A stretch of 64,000 bases of DNA from Paenibacillus sp. FSL R5-0912. Lineage in GTDB: Bacteria > Bacillota > Bacilli > Paenibacillales > Paenibacillaceae. Of the stretch, positions 1-8,305 are shown in pieces. The stretch's first letter is position 1; every line of letters starts with the position of its first letter. The translations under genes and the position numbers were made by a program. Location of the stretch: contig NZ_CP009282.1 in assembly GCF_000758605.1 (NCBI RefSeq), forward strand, positions 2,480,001-2,544,000. Reading direction: 5' to 3'. The notes under the pieces are model-generated. The model was not told the DNA's origin and did no database searches. It was given only the letters and a program-made list of their open reading frames with translations.

Positions 1-761
1 CTGCGGTGCGCATGGCCTTGTCGGCCCGCTCTTCGCTGCCGAGCCACTGCTTCAGCAGGGCCTCGGCCCGCATCGCATGCCCGCCGCCATGGAGGTTCGA
101 GGTGACGCTGCGGGCCGCGCCTACCCGGCCGGCCATGCCGGTGAATTCCCAGACGCCTTGGCCGTTCTTCTGCACGAGCATCCGGTAGTCATGGAACCGG
201 CCGCTTGGCAAGCGGAGCGGAATGCCCTGCTGGATGAGGAACCGTCCGCCGAGACACCACTGGCGGACAATCGAATCCAGGCGGCTCAGCGACACCTTGC
301 GGGGCGCGATGATCTGCCGGCTCTGGCGGCGTCCCTGGATATCGTAGAGGGACTTGCCTTCCCGCTGCCGCTCAATCCGCAGGATGCCGCGTCCGCCCGT
401 GCCGTTAATCGGCTTGACGTAGACGACCGGACTGAACTTCAGCATGCGGTGGAGATCGGCGGAAGACTGATATAGAAGAGTCTCCGGCATATGCTGCCGG
501 AAACGGCTTTTCTGTGAAAAGGTCTGGTGGACCGTCCATTTATTACGCAGCGGACGGTTCAGGAAGGTCAGATGATCATACCGCGCGCGGAAGCGCAGCA
601 ACTGCTGGAACCGCTGGCTGCGCTGAATCCGGCAGCGGTCATAGATCATATTCGGGAAGGAGCGCCATTTGCGCGACCATGTTCCGCTTTTGACATCATA
701 GACAAGGGCATGGATCTGTTCTTTGCTTACATGCACATCTGCGGGGGTAAACACAAAGACA
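1..761 (-). pseudogene. 5'-truncated duplicate of the yheC-like ATP-grasp gene (runs off left edge)
   Basis: This segment repeats 6911-7671 with only five single-base differences (positions 17, 218, 530, 545 and 590). Read on the minus strand it encodes the same protein as the intact gene at 6654-7784, from about residue 39 to residue 291, and then leaves the window. The first 38 codons and the ribosome binding site are missing; homology stops abruptly at 761, where the AT-rich island begins. All five differences fall on third codon positions and are synonymous (Phe, Arg, Val, Pro, Lys), and no internal stop is seen. So the copy looks like a recently beheaded but otherwise well-kept coding sequence. 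It has no start of its own and is probably not translated. Confidence 0.85.
1..761. repeat. Long direct repeat, left copy (partner 6911-7671)
   Basis: A 761-bp direct repeat with a constant offset of 6910 bp and about 99.3% identity by eye. The left end lies outside the window. The two copies bracket the lipase/RCC1 island, so homologous recombination between them would excise about 6.9 kb and leave one intact yheC-like gene. Confidence 0.95.
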
Positions 762-1079
762 CGTGCATTATAGACGTATATATGACAAGCGAGAAATTGC
801 TTTGAGTTTATCTGCATATTCAGAACTCAAAGTCTTCTTGTGTCATATACCTTCAGTCAGTTTAAATAAAGTTTTATCTAACTCAGTGGTTAGGTTTTAC
901 TATTCATTTTATCCTTCAATTTTCCGATGATTACATTAAAAGGGTATTTAGTATTTAAGTTCAAATAAGTCATGGGAATTCAATTATGGTATCAGAGCTA
1001 GTGAAGTAGGGGGAATACTCAACGAAGGGCGATGATATCATACGAGCTTTAGTAAATGAGTAGAAAAGGGGGACGAAAG
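762..1079. other. AT-rich intergenic stretch at the island's left junction
   Basis: About 320 bp without a supported gene. Base composition changes sharply at 762 from the GC-rich yheC fragment to AT-rich DNA. A 9-bp inverted repeat with a 15-nt loop lies at 800-832. The rest presumably holds the promoter for the following two genes, but no convincing -35/-10 pair was identified. No integrase, transposase or terminal inverted repeat is visible at the junction. Confidence 0.5.
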
Positions 1080-1535
1080 ATGAAATCAATAAAGACAGTA
1101 CTTCAAGCTATTTTGTATGTATTACTGGTTGTTGGGCTCCATCTAATCTTAATCTATTTTTTAAAGATAAAAATTGAGGGATGGGGAACAGAATTATTAA
1201 AAATCTCATTTAAGGTGTATTTTATACCGCTTTTGTTATGTTTTACTAATTCTTTTTTGCTTATAAGAACTCAGCGGATAAAGTACAATGTCAACTGGTT
1301 TTTAGTAACTATGCTCTCAAGCCTTTTACTTCTTTTATTTTTCAAAGCAATACAAGATAACGGCGATAGTGAGTATGGAGTTTTTGTTTCTACTAAATTT
1401 TTTCCGGAATATCAAGTGGAGATGCTCTTTCTGCTTCCTTGGAGTATTTCTATTATTCAATTTATTTTGGCTCTATATTATCTATTCAAAATAAGAAAAA
1501 ATCTACTCTTTCTAAATAATAAAGGGGGAATGTAA
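1080..1535 (+). CDS. Small integral membrane protein of unknown function
   Basis: A 151-residue protein with four predicted hydrophobic segments (roughly residues 7-30, 40-62, 74-92 and 115-137), short charged loops and a basic C-terminus. The start at 1080 is preferred over the in-frame ATG at 1056 because a GGGGGA ribosome binding site sits six bases upstream. The stop is one base before the ATG of the lipase gene, so the two are almost certainly co-transcribed and translationally coupled. I do not recognise the family. Its context suggests a partner of the secreted lipase, for example in export, immunity or anchoring, but that is inference. Codon use is strongly AT-biased, unlike the flanking yheC genes. 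Confidence 0.7.
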   Translation: MKSIKTVLQAILYVLLVVGLHLILIYFLKIKIEGWGTELLKISFKVYFIPLLLCFTNSFLLIRTQRIKYNVNWFLVTMLSSLLLLLFFKAIQDNGDSEYGVFVSTKFFPEYQVEMLFLLPWSISIIQFILALYYLFKIRKNLLFLNNKGGM

Positions 1536-1536
1536 T

Positions 1537-2439
1537 ATGAAAAGAATATTTTCATTAAGTATAATTATTACAATTTTTGTTTCTTTATTTAATCTAACTG
1601 GAAATCTTCAAAACTATACATATGCTAATTCAGTTCATGAATCTGTATACAGCAATAATCCAACCGAACAGTCTTCGATCGGAATATTGAGTACATCAGT
1701 ATACCCAGATAATGCAGTCGTGAAATATGGAGAAAAGATATACATTAATTATAGTTTTAATGCTGAGGCTCACCCAGTACTCATTAATATTTATAAAGAT
1801 GGTGTCTTACAAGCGGATTATTATTATAAACCATCAAGCTGGGGCGACCATTTTTCTTATGAACCCAAAGATGAAGGAAGTTATAGATTTGTTGTAAAGC
1901 CGACCGATCAACCTTACTATACTAATGAGTGTACGGTTACTGTTTATAAAGATAGAATAATATTTTTACCTGGAATCATGGGAAGTGAGTTGTTTCTGGG
2001 AGATGAGCAGGTATGGGAGCCTGAGGATAGCAAGAATGTCCCTCGCATTCGCGAACAAATTAATAGCCTGCAGATGAGCGCTTTAGGAGAAAGTAAAAAT
2101 AGCATAAGTGTTCGCAATAGTATCAGTGATTATGATGGTATCCTTGCTTTCTTTAAAAATGAAGGATATCACGTCGTTGATTTTCCTTACGATTGGAGAT
2201 TAGGCTCCAGTATAAATGCACAGAAGTTGAAAGAAAGAATAAATATTGAGCGGGCTGCGTCTCCATATAGTAACTACTATATTGTTGCTCATAGTATGGG
2301 AGGACTTGTCGCCACTGAATTTATCAGACAAGGGAATAGTAATCTAATAAAAAAATTGATCACAATTGGCACACCATTTCTTGGCGCTCCACAAGCGTTC
2401 AATATGCTTGAAACAGGAAATCTTACAATGAATACTTAG
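1537..2439 (+). CDS. LCAT-type secreted lipase/acyltransferase, N-terminal part (frameshifted)
   Basis: A 300-residue fragment. It begins with a signal peptide (basic MKR, hydrophobic core to about residue 20, likely cleavage near residue 31), then a beta-sandwich-like domain (about 50-137), then an alpha/beta hydrolase of the lecithin:cholesterol acyltransferase type. Visible motifs are the oxyanion PGIMGS (145-150), the PYDWRL signature (217-222) and the nucleophile elbow AHSMGG with Ser253. The frame ends at a TAG at 2437 in the middle of the hydrolase domain. The continuation of the fold is found at once in another frame (open from 2412). So this is the 5' part of one gene extending to 6563, broken by a single-base loss (or two-base gain) within 2412-2436. 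Alone it lacks the catalytic Asp and His. Confidence 0.85.
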   Translation: MKRIFSLSIIITIFVSLFNLTGNLQNYTYANSVHESVYSNNPTEQSSIGILSTSVYPDNAVVKYGEKIYINYSFNAEAHPVLINIYKDGVLQADYYYKPSSWGDHFSYEPKDEGSYRFVVKPTDQPYYTNECTVTVYKDRIIFLPGIMGSELFLGDEQVWEPEDSKNVPRIREQINSLQMSALGESKNSISVRNSISDYDGILAFFKNEGYHVVDFPYDWRLGSSINAQKLKERINIERAASPYSNYYIVAHSMGGLVATEFIRQGNSNLIKKLITIGTPFLGAPQAFNMLETGNLTMNT

Positions 2440-5400
2440 CTTATTTAACAGTTGGCTCTGCAGTAAGAAATTTGGAGAAAAATACGCCATCTATTTATGA
2501 GTTACTACCCAATAAATCCTATTTTTCATACCAAACCAACGGATATATTGAAACTAAATCATATCCAAAGCCTGACTCTCCTAAAGTGAAAGTTACTAAA
2601 TATAATACCTTCAGTGAAACGGAGAATTTTATTAAGGATACTAATGATTGGTCAAATGATGTCTTGCTTGAAAATGCCAAGAATTTTCATTCTTCTTTGG
2701 ATGTACTTAATACACTAAAAAAGGTAGATTCATACTTTATAGTTGGCGATCAGAGAGAAACTCCTGGTAAATTGGTTTACTACGTGCCTTCGTTAAACGA
2801 TAAATATCTGAGTGACGTGAAAGTTATACAGGGAGATGGCGTTGTTCCTACATCAAGTGCTACAGTAGGTTTTAAGCTTGATGAAACACGAACTTTTTAT
2901 ATTGGCAGGTCTCATGTAGGTCTTGTGAAGAGTCCTGAAGTGCAGCAAAAAATCTTGAAAATTTTAAAGGATAAACCTAATGAATTTGTCTCCGATAAAA
3001 TTCGTGATGAGACTAAAGAAATAAAAACTTTAAAATTCAAGGCGGAATGTCCGGTAGAACTACATATATATGATTCCTCAGGCAATCATACAGGCCCAAC
3101 AGGCGCTGAAACTTTTGAGTCTAAAATCCCAGACATCAACTACTTTACAGACGGTGAAACAAAGATTGCTCTAGTTAATGATACTGAAGACTATAAAGTT
3201 CGTATCATTGGTACAGGATATGGTGAATTAACTTTCTCGATAGTATGGGCAAATGAAAAAGATATTGAAGATAGAACATTGCGTTTTGATAATGTTGCCG
3301 TTACTCCCACTTCAGTATTTATAGCCGATGTTAATCAGAATGGGCAAGTCGTACTTCAGATAGATCAGAATGGCGATGATAACTTCGAAGGTAGCATTAG
3401 CCCTACTGTTGATCTAGATCTTGGAGGAACCCAAGACGAAACAATTCCAACACTAAGCTCACACATTGATGGGGTAAAAGGCGTCAATGAATGGTATGGG
3501 AAAAACGTTTATTATAACTTATCTGGAGAAGATAATGCATCTGGTGTTTATAAGTACTTTTATGATCTTAATGATTCTGAATACAAAGAGTACACAGAAC
3601 CATTAGCATTGCCTAACACAGGAATATATAATTTCAAGTCGTATGTTCGAGACAAGAATAGAAATGATTCGGAAGTCTTAACGGAAACGGTGAAGGTAGA
3701 CACTACCAATCCGACTGTACCCGTAATGACGATCGATCCAACAGCTTGGACGAATAAGTATGTAACGATTACATTAGGCGGCGGGACAGACGCTGATAGC
3801 GGTTTTCAAAAATATCAGTACAAAATCAACCAAGACGGGGAGTGGAAGGACTATACTGTTCCTTTTGTGATCGATTCAGAAGGTTTATACAATGTGTATG
3901 CCAGATCAGTAGACAATGTATTTAACCTTAGTGCAGAAGTAACTGGGGTGGCTAAAGTTGATAAGACCAATCCTCCTAAACCGATAATGACAATTGAACC
4001 ATCCAAATGGACTAATCAGTCGGTCTCCATAACATTGTCGGGTGGAACTGATACAGATAAAGGCTTTCCTAATAGTGGGTTTCAAAAGTATCAATATAAG
4101 ATTGATGGGGGTGAATGGAAGGATTACACCACACCTATTATTATTGATACGGAGGGTTTATTTAAGGTTATAGGTCGCTCAGTAGACACTGCTACTAACC
4201 TCAGTGAAGAAGTCTCTGGGGAAGCAAAAATTGATAGGACAAAGCCTATCGTACCAATAATGACAATTGAGCCTTTAAAATGGACAAATCAGTTCGTCAC
4301 AGTGACCTTATCTGGAGGTTTCGATACGGATAAAGGTTTCCCAAATAGTGGATTTCAAAAATATCATTATAAGATTGACAGGGGAGAATGGAAGGATTAT
4401 ACAACACCTATAATTATTGATACTGAAGGATTATATACCATTTATGCGAGAGCGGCAGATATTGCAACTAATCTTAGTGAGGAAGTTACGGGGGAAGCTA
4501 AAGTTGATAGAATAAATCCTTCATCACCAAGGAATTTCATTACGAAACTGTTGAGAGGAAACAAAGTGACGCTCTCATGGTCGCCATCTACTGATAACGT
4601 AGCGGTTACTAGTTACGATTTATATCAAGATTCTAAGTTAGTTGGAAATGTAGTGAATCCTGAATTCACATTTGAAAATCTTGTAGCAAATAGAGATTAT
4701 ATATTCAAAGCTGTTGCACGGGATGAAGCAGGTAACTCCTCTATTGCAGCCAGTTTCACAGTACGAACTCCAGTAAATCTCGCAGTGGGATCAGATCATA
4801 CTTTGCAGATAAAGGAAGACGGAACGGTAAGAGGCTGGGGAATGAATAGTTCTGGAGAACTGGGAGATGGGACGAACTCGACTAAAACTACAGCAGTCTC
4901 CGTTCAGGGACTAACCAGTGTAAAATCCGTGGCAGTAGGAAAACAGCATAGTATTGCGTTAAAAGAGGACGGAACTGTATGGACCTGGGGAGGAAATGCA
5001 TATGGTCAGTTGGGAAATGGACCAGGAAATAACAGTAATACACCGACCCAAGTCCGGGGCTTGGAAGGTATTGTAGCCGTTGCAGCAAGTCAGTATAGCA
5101 GTTATGCCTTGAAAAACGACGGGACCGTGTGGTCCTGGGGCGAAAATTATAATGGACAATTGGGGAATAATTCCACAATAGACCAGAGTACCCCTGTGCG
5201 GGTATTAGGCATCAGTGGGATAAGTCAAATCACGGCAGGCAAGGGTTACGCTTACGCCATGACGAGTGCAGGGACGGCATGGGGATGGGGAGATGGAAGA
5301 AGTTATCAAATCCCGGGATCGTTAGGATCAAACATGTTAATGGCTGTTCCAATGACGGGATTAGAAGATTTAGCAAGTATTGTGGCAGGAGAAATAGGTA

Positions 5401-6563
5401 ATCGTGGACTTGCACTGAAAAAAGATGGAAGTGTAGTACTGTGGGGAGGCAACTATCAGAGGGTCTTCACATTGAACCCGTTAAGTGGAATTCAAACTAT
5501 CGTAGGCGGTGGTGGTAACTTTGCGATCCGGGAAGATGGGAGTTTGTGGAGATGGGATGGATATACACCTGTAAAAGTTGAAGGAATAAGCGAAGTGAGC
5601 GCTGTAGGAGTGGCGTACAACGACGACCAACGGAAGATTTATACGGCGGCCGTTAAAACCGATGGAAGCGCGTGGGCTTGGGGAGACGTTAACCAACATG
5701 GGCAGCTCGGAGACGGGACGACGGATGTGCACACAACACCTGCATTAGTGAAAGAGAATACGGCTCCAGAGGCAGTACTGACCTATCCTTTGGGAAGTAA
5801 AGAAGCACCGGAGAAAAGTAATGTAAATCAGCCGACCATCCGGTGGATTCAAAAAGATGCAGCATTAACACGTTTTGCGGCGTACCAGGTGCAGATATTG
5901 GATGCAAGTGGAAATGAAATAGTGGATTCGGGCATCGTGAGTCAGCCGATGACTGCTACTGAGAACACTTGGATGGTGAGTGAAGCGTTACCGTCAGGTC
6001 AAGCCTTCCAAGTGAAAGTGAAAGTGTTTGACGAACACTTGTGGTCGGAATGGTCTGAGTTAGGTTGGATAGAGATAAATAACATGATCTTAAAAACAAA
6101 AAAACAACTTGATAGCTCTGTTGAAATGGCTCAATCAACAATCTATGTTGGTGAACCAACAATTGTTAAGTTAAGTGTTGTTGATAGTGTCTATAGTGAT
6201 GACGGTATTAATACAGGTATATTAAATGGAATTGCTAAAGTAAAGGTGTCAGGTTATACAATTTCAAACACTGAATTCTTTGGGAAATTCGGAGATGTAG
6301 AGCTATCAGCTACTGGTACTACGACAATTGATGTTCAATTTCATGATGGTATCGCAGAAATTCCATTAATTCTAACGATGTCTGGTAAACAGTCCATAGC
6401 ATTCGAAATTGTTGATCTTGAGAACAGTTTAAGATTAGTTGAAATTGAAGTGCTTCCTAACGATTTGAGTAATGTCTTATTATTTCCATCGCCTACATTC
6501 AATGAGGCGCCAATAAAAGATATTGCATATTCTCATAAAAGTTTATTAAGAAGATTAATTTGA
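2412..6563 (+). CDS. Continuation of the LCAT lipase with Ig-like, FN3 and RCC1 domains
   Basis: The frame is open from 2412; the first plausible start is TTG at 2472 (1363 residues), but there is no good ribosome binding site and the protein begins mid-domain, so it is better read as the C-terminal part of the gene starting at 1537. Numbered from 2472: the rest of the LCAT domain with GDGVVP (Asp122) and RSHVGLV (His148), completing the Ser-Asp-His triad; a beta-rich region; three tandem repeats of about 90 residues (roughly 410-680) resembling OmpL47/Ig-like cell-surface repeats; a fibronectin type III domain (about 680-768); seven RCC1 blades (about 770-1092), each with a DGT/DGS-x-x-x-WG core, fitting a seven-bladed propeller; and two further beta domains. 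No sortase motif or S-layer domain is visible. Function is presumably an extracellular lipid- or surface-acting enzyme. Confidence 0.8.
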   Translation, partial: NRKSYNEYLAYLTVGSAVRNLEKNTPSIYELLPNKSYFSYQTNGYIETKSYPKPDSPKVKVTKYNTFSETENFIKDTNDWSNDVLLENAKNFHSSLDVLNTLKKVDSYFIVGDQRETPGKLVYYVPSLNDKYLSDVKVIQGDGVVPTSSATVGFKLDETRTFYIGRSHVGLVKSPEVQQKILKILKDKPNEFVSDKIRDETKEIKTLKFKAECPVELHIYDSSGNHTGPTGAETFESKIPDINYFTDGETKIALVNDTEDYKVRIIGTGYGELTFSIVWANEKDIEDRTLRFDNVAVTPTSVFIADVNQNGQVVLQIDQNGDDNFEGSISPTVDLDLGGTQDETIPTLSSHIDGVKGVNEWYGKNVYYNLSGEDNASGVYKYFYDLNDSEYKEYTEPLALPNTGIYNFKSYVRDKNRNDSEVLTETVKVDTTNPTVPVMTIDPTAWTNKYVTITLGGGTDADSGFQKYQYKINQDGEWKDYTVPFVIDSEGLYNVYARSVDNVFNLSAEVTGVAKVDKTNPPKPIMTIEPSKWTNQSVSITLSGGTDTDKGFPNSGFQKYQYKIDGGEWKDYTTPIIIDTEGLFKVIGRSVDTATNLSEEVSGEAKIDRTKPIVPIMTIEPLKWTNQFVTVTLSGGFDTDKGFPNSGFQKYHYKIDRGEWKDYTTPIIIDTEGLYTIYARAADIATNLSEEVTGEAKVDRINPSSPRNFITKLLRGNKVTLSWSPSTDNVAVTSYDLYQDSKLVGNVVNPEFTFENLVANRDYIFKAVARDEAGNSSIAASFTVRTPVNLAVGSDHTLQIKEDGTVRGWGMNSSGELGDGTNSTKTTAVSVQGLTSVKSVAVGKQHSIALKEDGTVWTWGGNAYGQLGNGPGNNSNTPTQVRGLEGIVAVAASQYSSYALKNDGTVWSWGENYNGQLGNNSTIDQSTPVRVLGISGISQITAGKGYAYAMTSAGTAWGWGDGRSYQIPGSLGSNMLMAVPMTGLEDLASIVAGEIGNRGLALKKDGSVVLWGGNYQRVFTLNPLSGIQTIVGGGGNFAIREDGSLWRWDGYTPVKVEGISEVSAVGVAYNDDQRKIYTAAVKTDGSAWAWGDVNQHGQLGDGTTDVHTTPALVKENTAPEAVLTYPLGSKEAPEKSNVNQPTIRWIQKDAALTRFAAYQVQILDASGNEIVDSGIVSQPMTATENTWMVSEALPSGQAFQVKVKVFDEHLWSEWSELGWIEINNMILKTKKQLDSSVEMAQSTIYVGEPTIVKLSVVDSVYSDDGINTGILNGIAKVKVSGYTISNTEFFGKFGDVELSATGTTTIDVQFHDGIAEIPLILTMSGKQSIAFEIVDLENSLRLVEIEVLPNDLSNVLLFPSPTFNEAPIKDIAYSHKSLLRRLI

Positions 6564-6598
6564 ACGGTGATAGTTCTAAATGTTTAATATCTTAAATA

Positions 6599-6638
6599 AG
6601 CAAATAACCGCCCCTTTACGGAGAGGCGGTTATTTGCT
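6599..6638. terminator. Bidirectional terminator between RCC1 gene and yheC operon
   Basis: A 14-bp inverted repeat (AGCAAATAACCGCC and its complement) around a 12-nt loop, lying between two convergent stops at 6563 and 6654. The A/T-rich outer stem supplies a U-rich 3' side in both directions. Confidence 0.8.
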
Positions 6639-6653
6639 GTTATCTAACATTCT

Positions 6654-7784
6654 TCATTCCTCAACCGTCTTCGCCGAGCTCGGCGTATTCTTGTTCTTAT
6701 ACACCCACATCGCATATTCCAGCGGGCGTACCAGCGCTTTGCGGTAAGTGCTATTGTCGCCGGAGCGGGCGAAGACCTCGCGGGCCGGCTTGGGGTTGAC
6801 CTCCAGCACGTAGATCTTGCCCTCGCGGTCGATCGCGAGGTCCAGGGCCAGCTCGCAGAGCGCGCCGAAGCTATCTTCGAGGTACGCGGCAGCTTCGATT
6901 CCCAGCTTCTCTGCGGTGCGCATGGCTTTGTCGGCCCGCTCTTCGCTGCCGAGCCACTGCTTCAGCAGGGCCTCGGCCCGCATCGCATGCCCGCCGCCAT
7001 GGAGGTTCGAGGTGACGCTGCGGGCCGCGCCTACCCGGCCGGCCATGCCGGTGAATTCCCAGACGCCTTGGCCGTTCTTCTGCACGAGCATCCGGTAGTC
7101 ATGGAACCGGCCGCTTGGCAAGCGGAGTGGAATGCCCTGCTGGATGAGGAACCGTCCGCCGAGACACCACTGGCGGACAATCGAATCCAGGCGGCTCAGC
7201 GACACCTTGCGGGGCGCGATGATCTGCCGGCTCTGGCGGCGTCCCTGGATATCGTAGAGGGACTTGCCTTCCCGCTGCCGCTCAATCCGCAGGATGCCGC
7301 GTCCGCCCGTGCCGTTAATCGGCTTGACGTAGACGACCGGACTGAACTTCAGCATGCGGTGGAGATCGGCGGAAGACTGATATAGAAGAGTCTCCGGCAT
7401 ATGCTGCCGGAAACGGCTTTTCTGTGAAAAGGTCTGGTGAACCGTCCATTTATTCCGCAGCGGACGGTTCAGGAAGGTCAGATGATCATACCGCGCGCGA
7501 AAGCGCAGCAACTGCTGGAACCGCTGGCTGCGCTGAATCCGGCAGCGGTCATAGATCATATTCGGGAAGGAGCGCCATTTGCGCGACCATGTTCCGCTTT
7601 TGACATCATAGACAAGGGCATGGATCTGTTCTTTGCTTACATGCACATCTGCGGGGGTAAACACAAAGACATCCAGGCCAATCCGGCTGCCTTCAATAAT
7701 CATCCTCCGGTACACGCTCTTCTCCTCAAGCTGTTTGGCGTCATTCAGATATAGCGTGAGGATGCCTAAGACGGGCTCTGGCAC
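6654..7784 (-). CDS. YheC-like ATP-grasp protein, short form (paralogue 5 of 5)
   Basis: A 376-residue member of the YheC/YheD family, annotated in Bacillus as endospore coat-associated proteins with an ATP-grasp fold. ATP-grasp features are visible: a YVKP lysine and glycine-rich loop (about 150-163), the DYRMLVQKNG strand (about 228-237), a SNLHGGG turn and the metal-site segment LEVNPKP near residue 325. This suggests an ATP-dependent carboxylate-amine ligase, substrate unknown. It is the last gene of the minus-strand operon; its start overlaps the GNAT gene by 19 bp. A 761-bp internal part is duplicated at 1-761. The product resembles B. subtilis YheC (short) rather than YheD (long). Confidence is high for family and low for the reaction. 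Confidence 0.85.
   Translation of the reverse strand: MPEPVLGILTLYLNDAKQLEEKSVYRRMIIEGSRIGLDVFVFTPADVHVSKEQIHALVYDVKSGTWSRKWRSFPNMIYDRCRIQRSQRFQQLLRFRARYDHLTFLNRPLRNKWTVHQTFSQKSRFRQHMPETLLYQSSADLHRMLKFSPVVYVKPINGTGGRGILRIERQREGKSLYDIQGRRQSRQIIAPRKVSLSRLDSIVRQWCLGGRFLIQQGIPLRLPSGRFHDYRMLVQKNGQGVWEFTGMAGRVGAARSVTSNLHGGGHAMRAEALLKQWLGSEERADKAMRTAEKLGIEAAAYLEDSFGALCELALDLAIDREGKIYVLEVNPKPAREVFARSGDNSTYRKALVRPLEYAMWVYKNKNTPSSAKTVEE
6911..7671. repeat. Long direct repeat, right copy (partner 1-761)
   Basis: This is the right copy of the 761-bp repeat, inside the intact yheC-like gene at 6654-7784. It corresponds to codons 38-292 of that gene. Confidence 0.95.
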
Positions 7785-8284
7785 AGGAGTTCACCTTCTT
7801 GTGGGAGAATAGTAGGTCCGGCTGCAGTCCGGGAGGACCGCAGCAGCAGCGTGGGTTTACCCGTAGGGCCGTTAACCAGGTCTACGGCGGCTAGCCCGCT
7901 GTTGAAGCACATTTTCAGGCTGGCCGGGTTATCGCAGGCTACATGGCATTCCAGCTGCCCAAGACGTTCCAGCTGCGCGGTAAGCAGGGCTGTGCCGGTA
8001 TGCCTCTTGCGGTACAGGGGATGAACGGCTACTACACAGGCCTCCTTGCCGTAGCCGGAGACGAAGCTGACACCTGCGAGCTGACGGCCGTTCTGACCCC
8101 GTACAGTGGCAACGAGTAGCGAAACTCCCGGCAAGGCGAGCTGCTCCGGTGTCAGCCGGGCCAGCTGCCTGCATCCGCGAAGCGTAATCCGCTGCTCCCC
8201 ATACTCCCTCAGGAATTCAAGCAATCCGGCTAGTCTGGAATTCCACTGCACCGGATTGCTGTCGTAGAGTGAGGATATCTGCAT
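7766..8284 (-). CDS. GNAT-family N-acetyltransferase in the yheC/yheD operon
   Basis: A 172-residue protein with a GNAT fold. The acetyl-CoA-binding motif A is visible as VAVHPLYRKRHTGTALL (about residues 89-105, an RxxGxA-type pyrophosphate loop). Downstream is the ACDNPASLKMCFNSG segment typical of motif B. The last 20 residues look like an unstructured tail. The start is supported by an AAAGGAAGTG ribosome binding site. It lies 21 bp after one ATP-grasp gene and overlaps the next by 19 bp, so it is embedded in the operon. The acceptor is unknown; the context suggests a small amine or a peptide modified together with the ATP-grasp enzymes. Confidence 0.8.
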   Translation of the reverse strand: MQISSLYDSNPVQWNSRLAGLLEFLREYGEQRITLRGCRQLARLTPEQLALPGVSLLVATVRGQNGRQLAGVSFVSGYGKEACVVAVHPLYRKRHTGTALLTAQLERLGQLECHVACDNPASLKMCFNSGLAAVDLVNGPTGKPTLLLRSSRTAAGPTILPQEGELLCQSPS

Positions 8285-8305
8285 GGTGTCACTTCCTTTA
8301 CGGGT

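Noticed and set aside
77-805. Plus-strand open frames (132 aa and 92 aa) in 77-805 and the matching ones at 6817-7754
   Set aside because: They are antisense to the yheC-like gene and its duplicate, repeat exactly in both copies, lack ribosome binding sites and have no recognisable fold.
2404-2440. Programmed -1 frameshifting in the lipase gene
   Set aside because: No X XXY YYZ heptamer, no homopolymer and no clear downstream stem; a simple indel explains the shift better.
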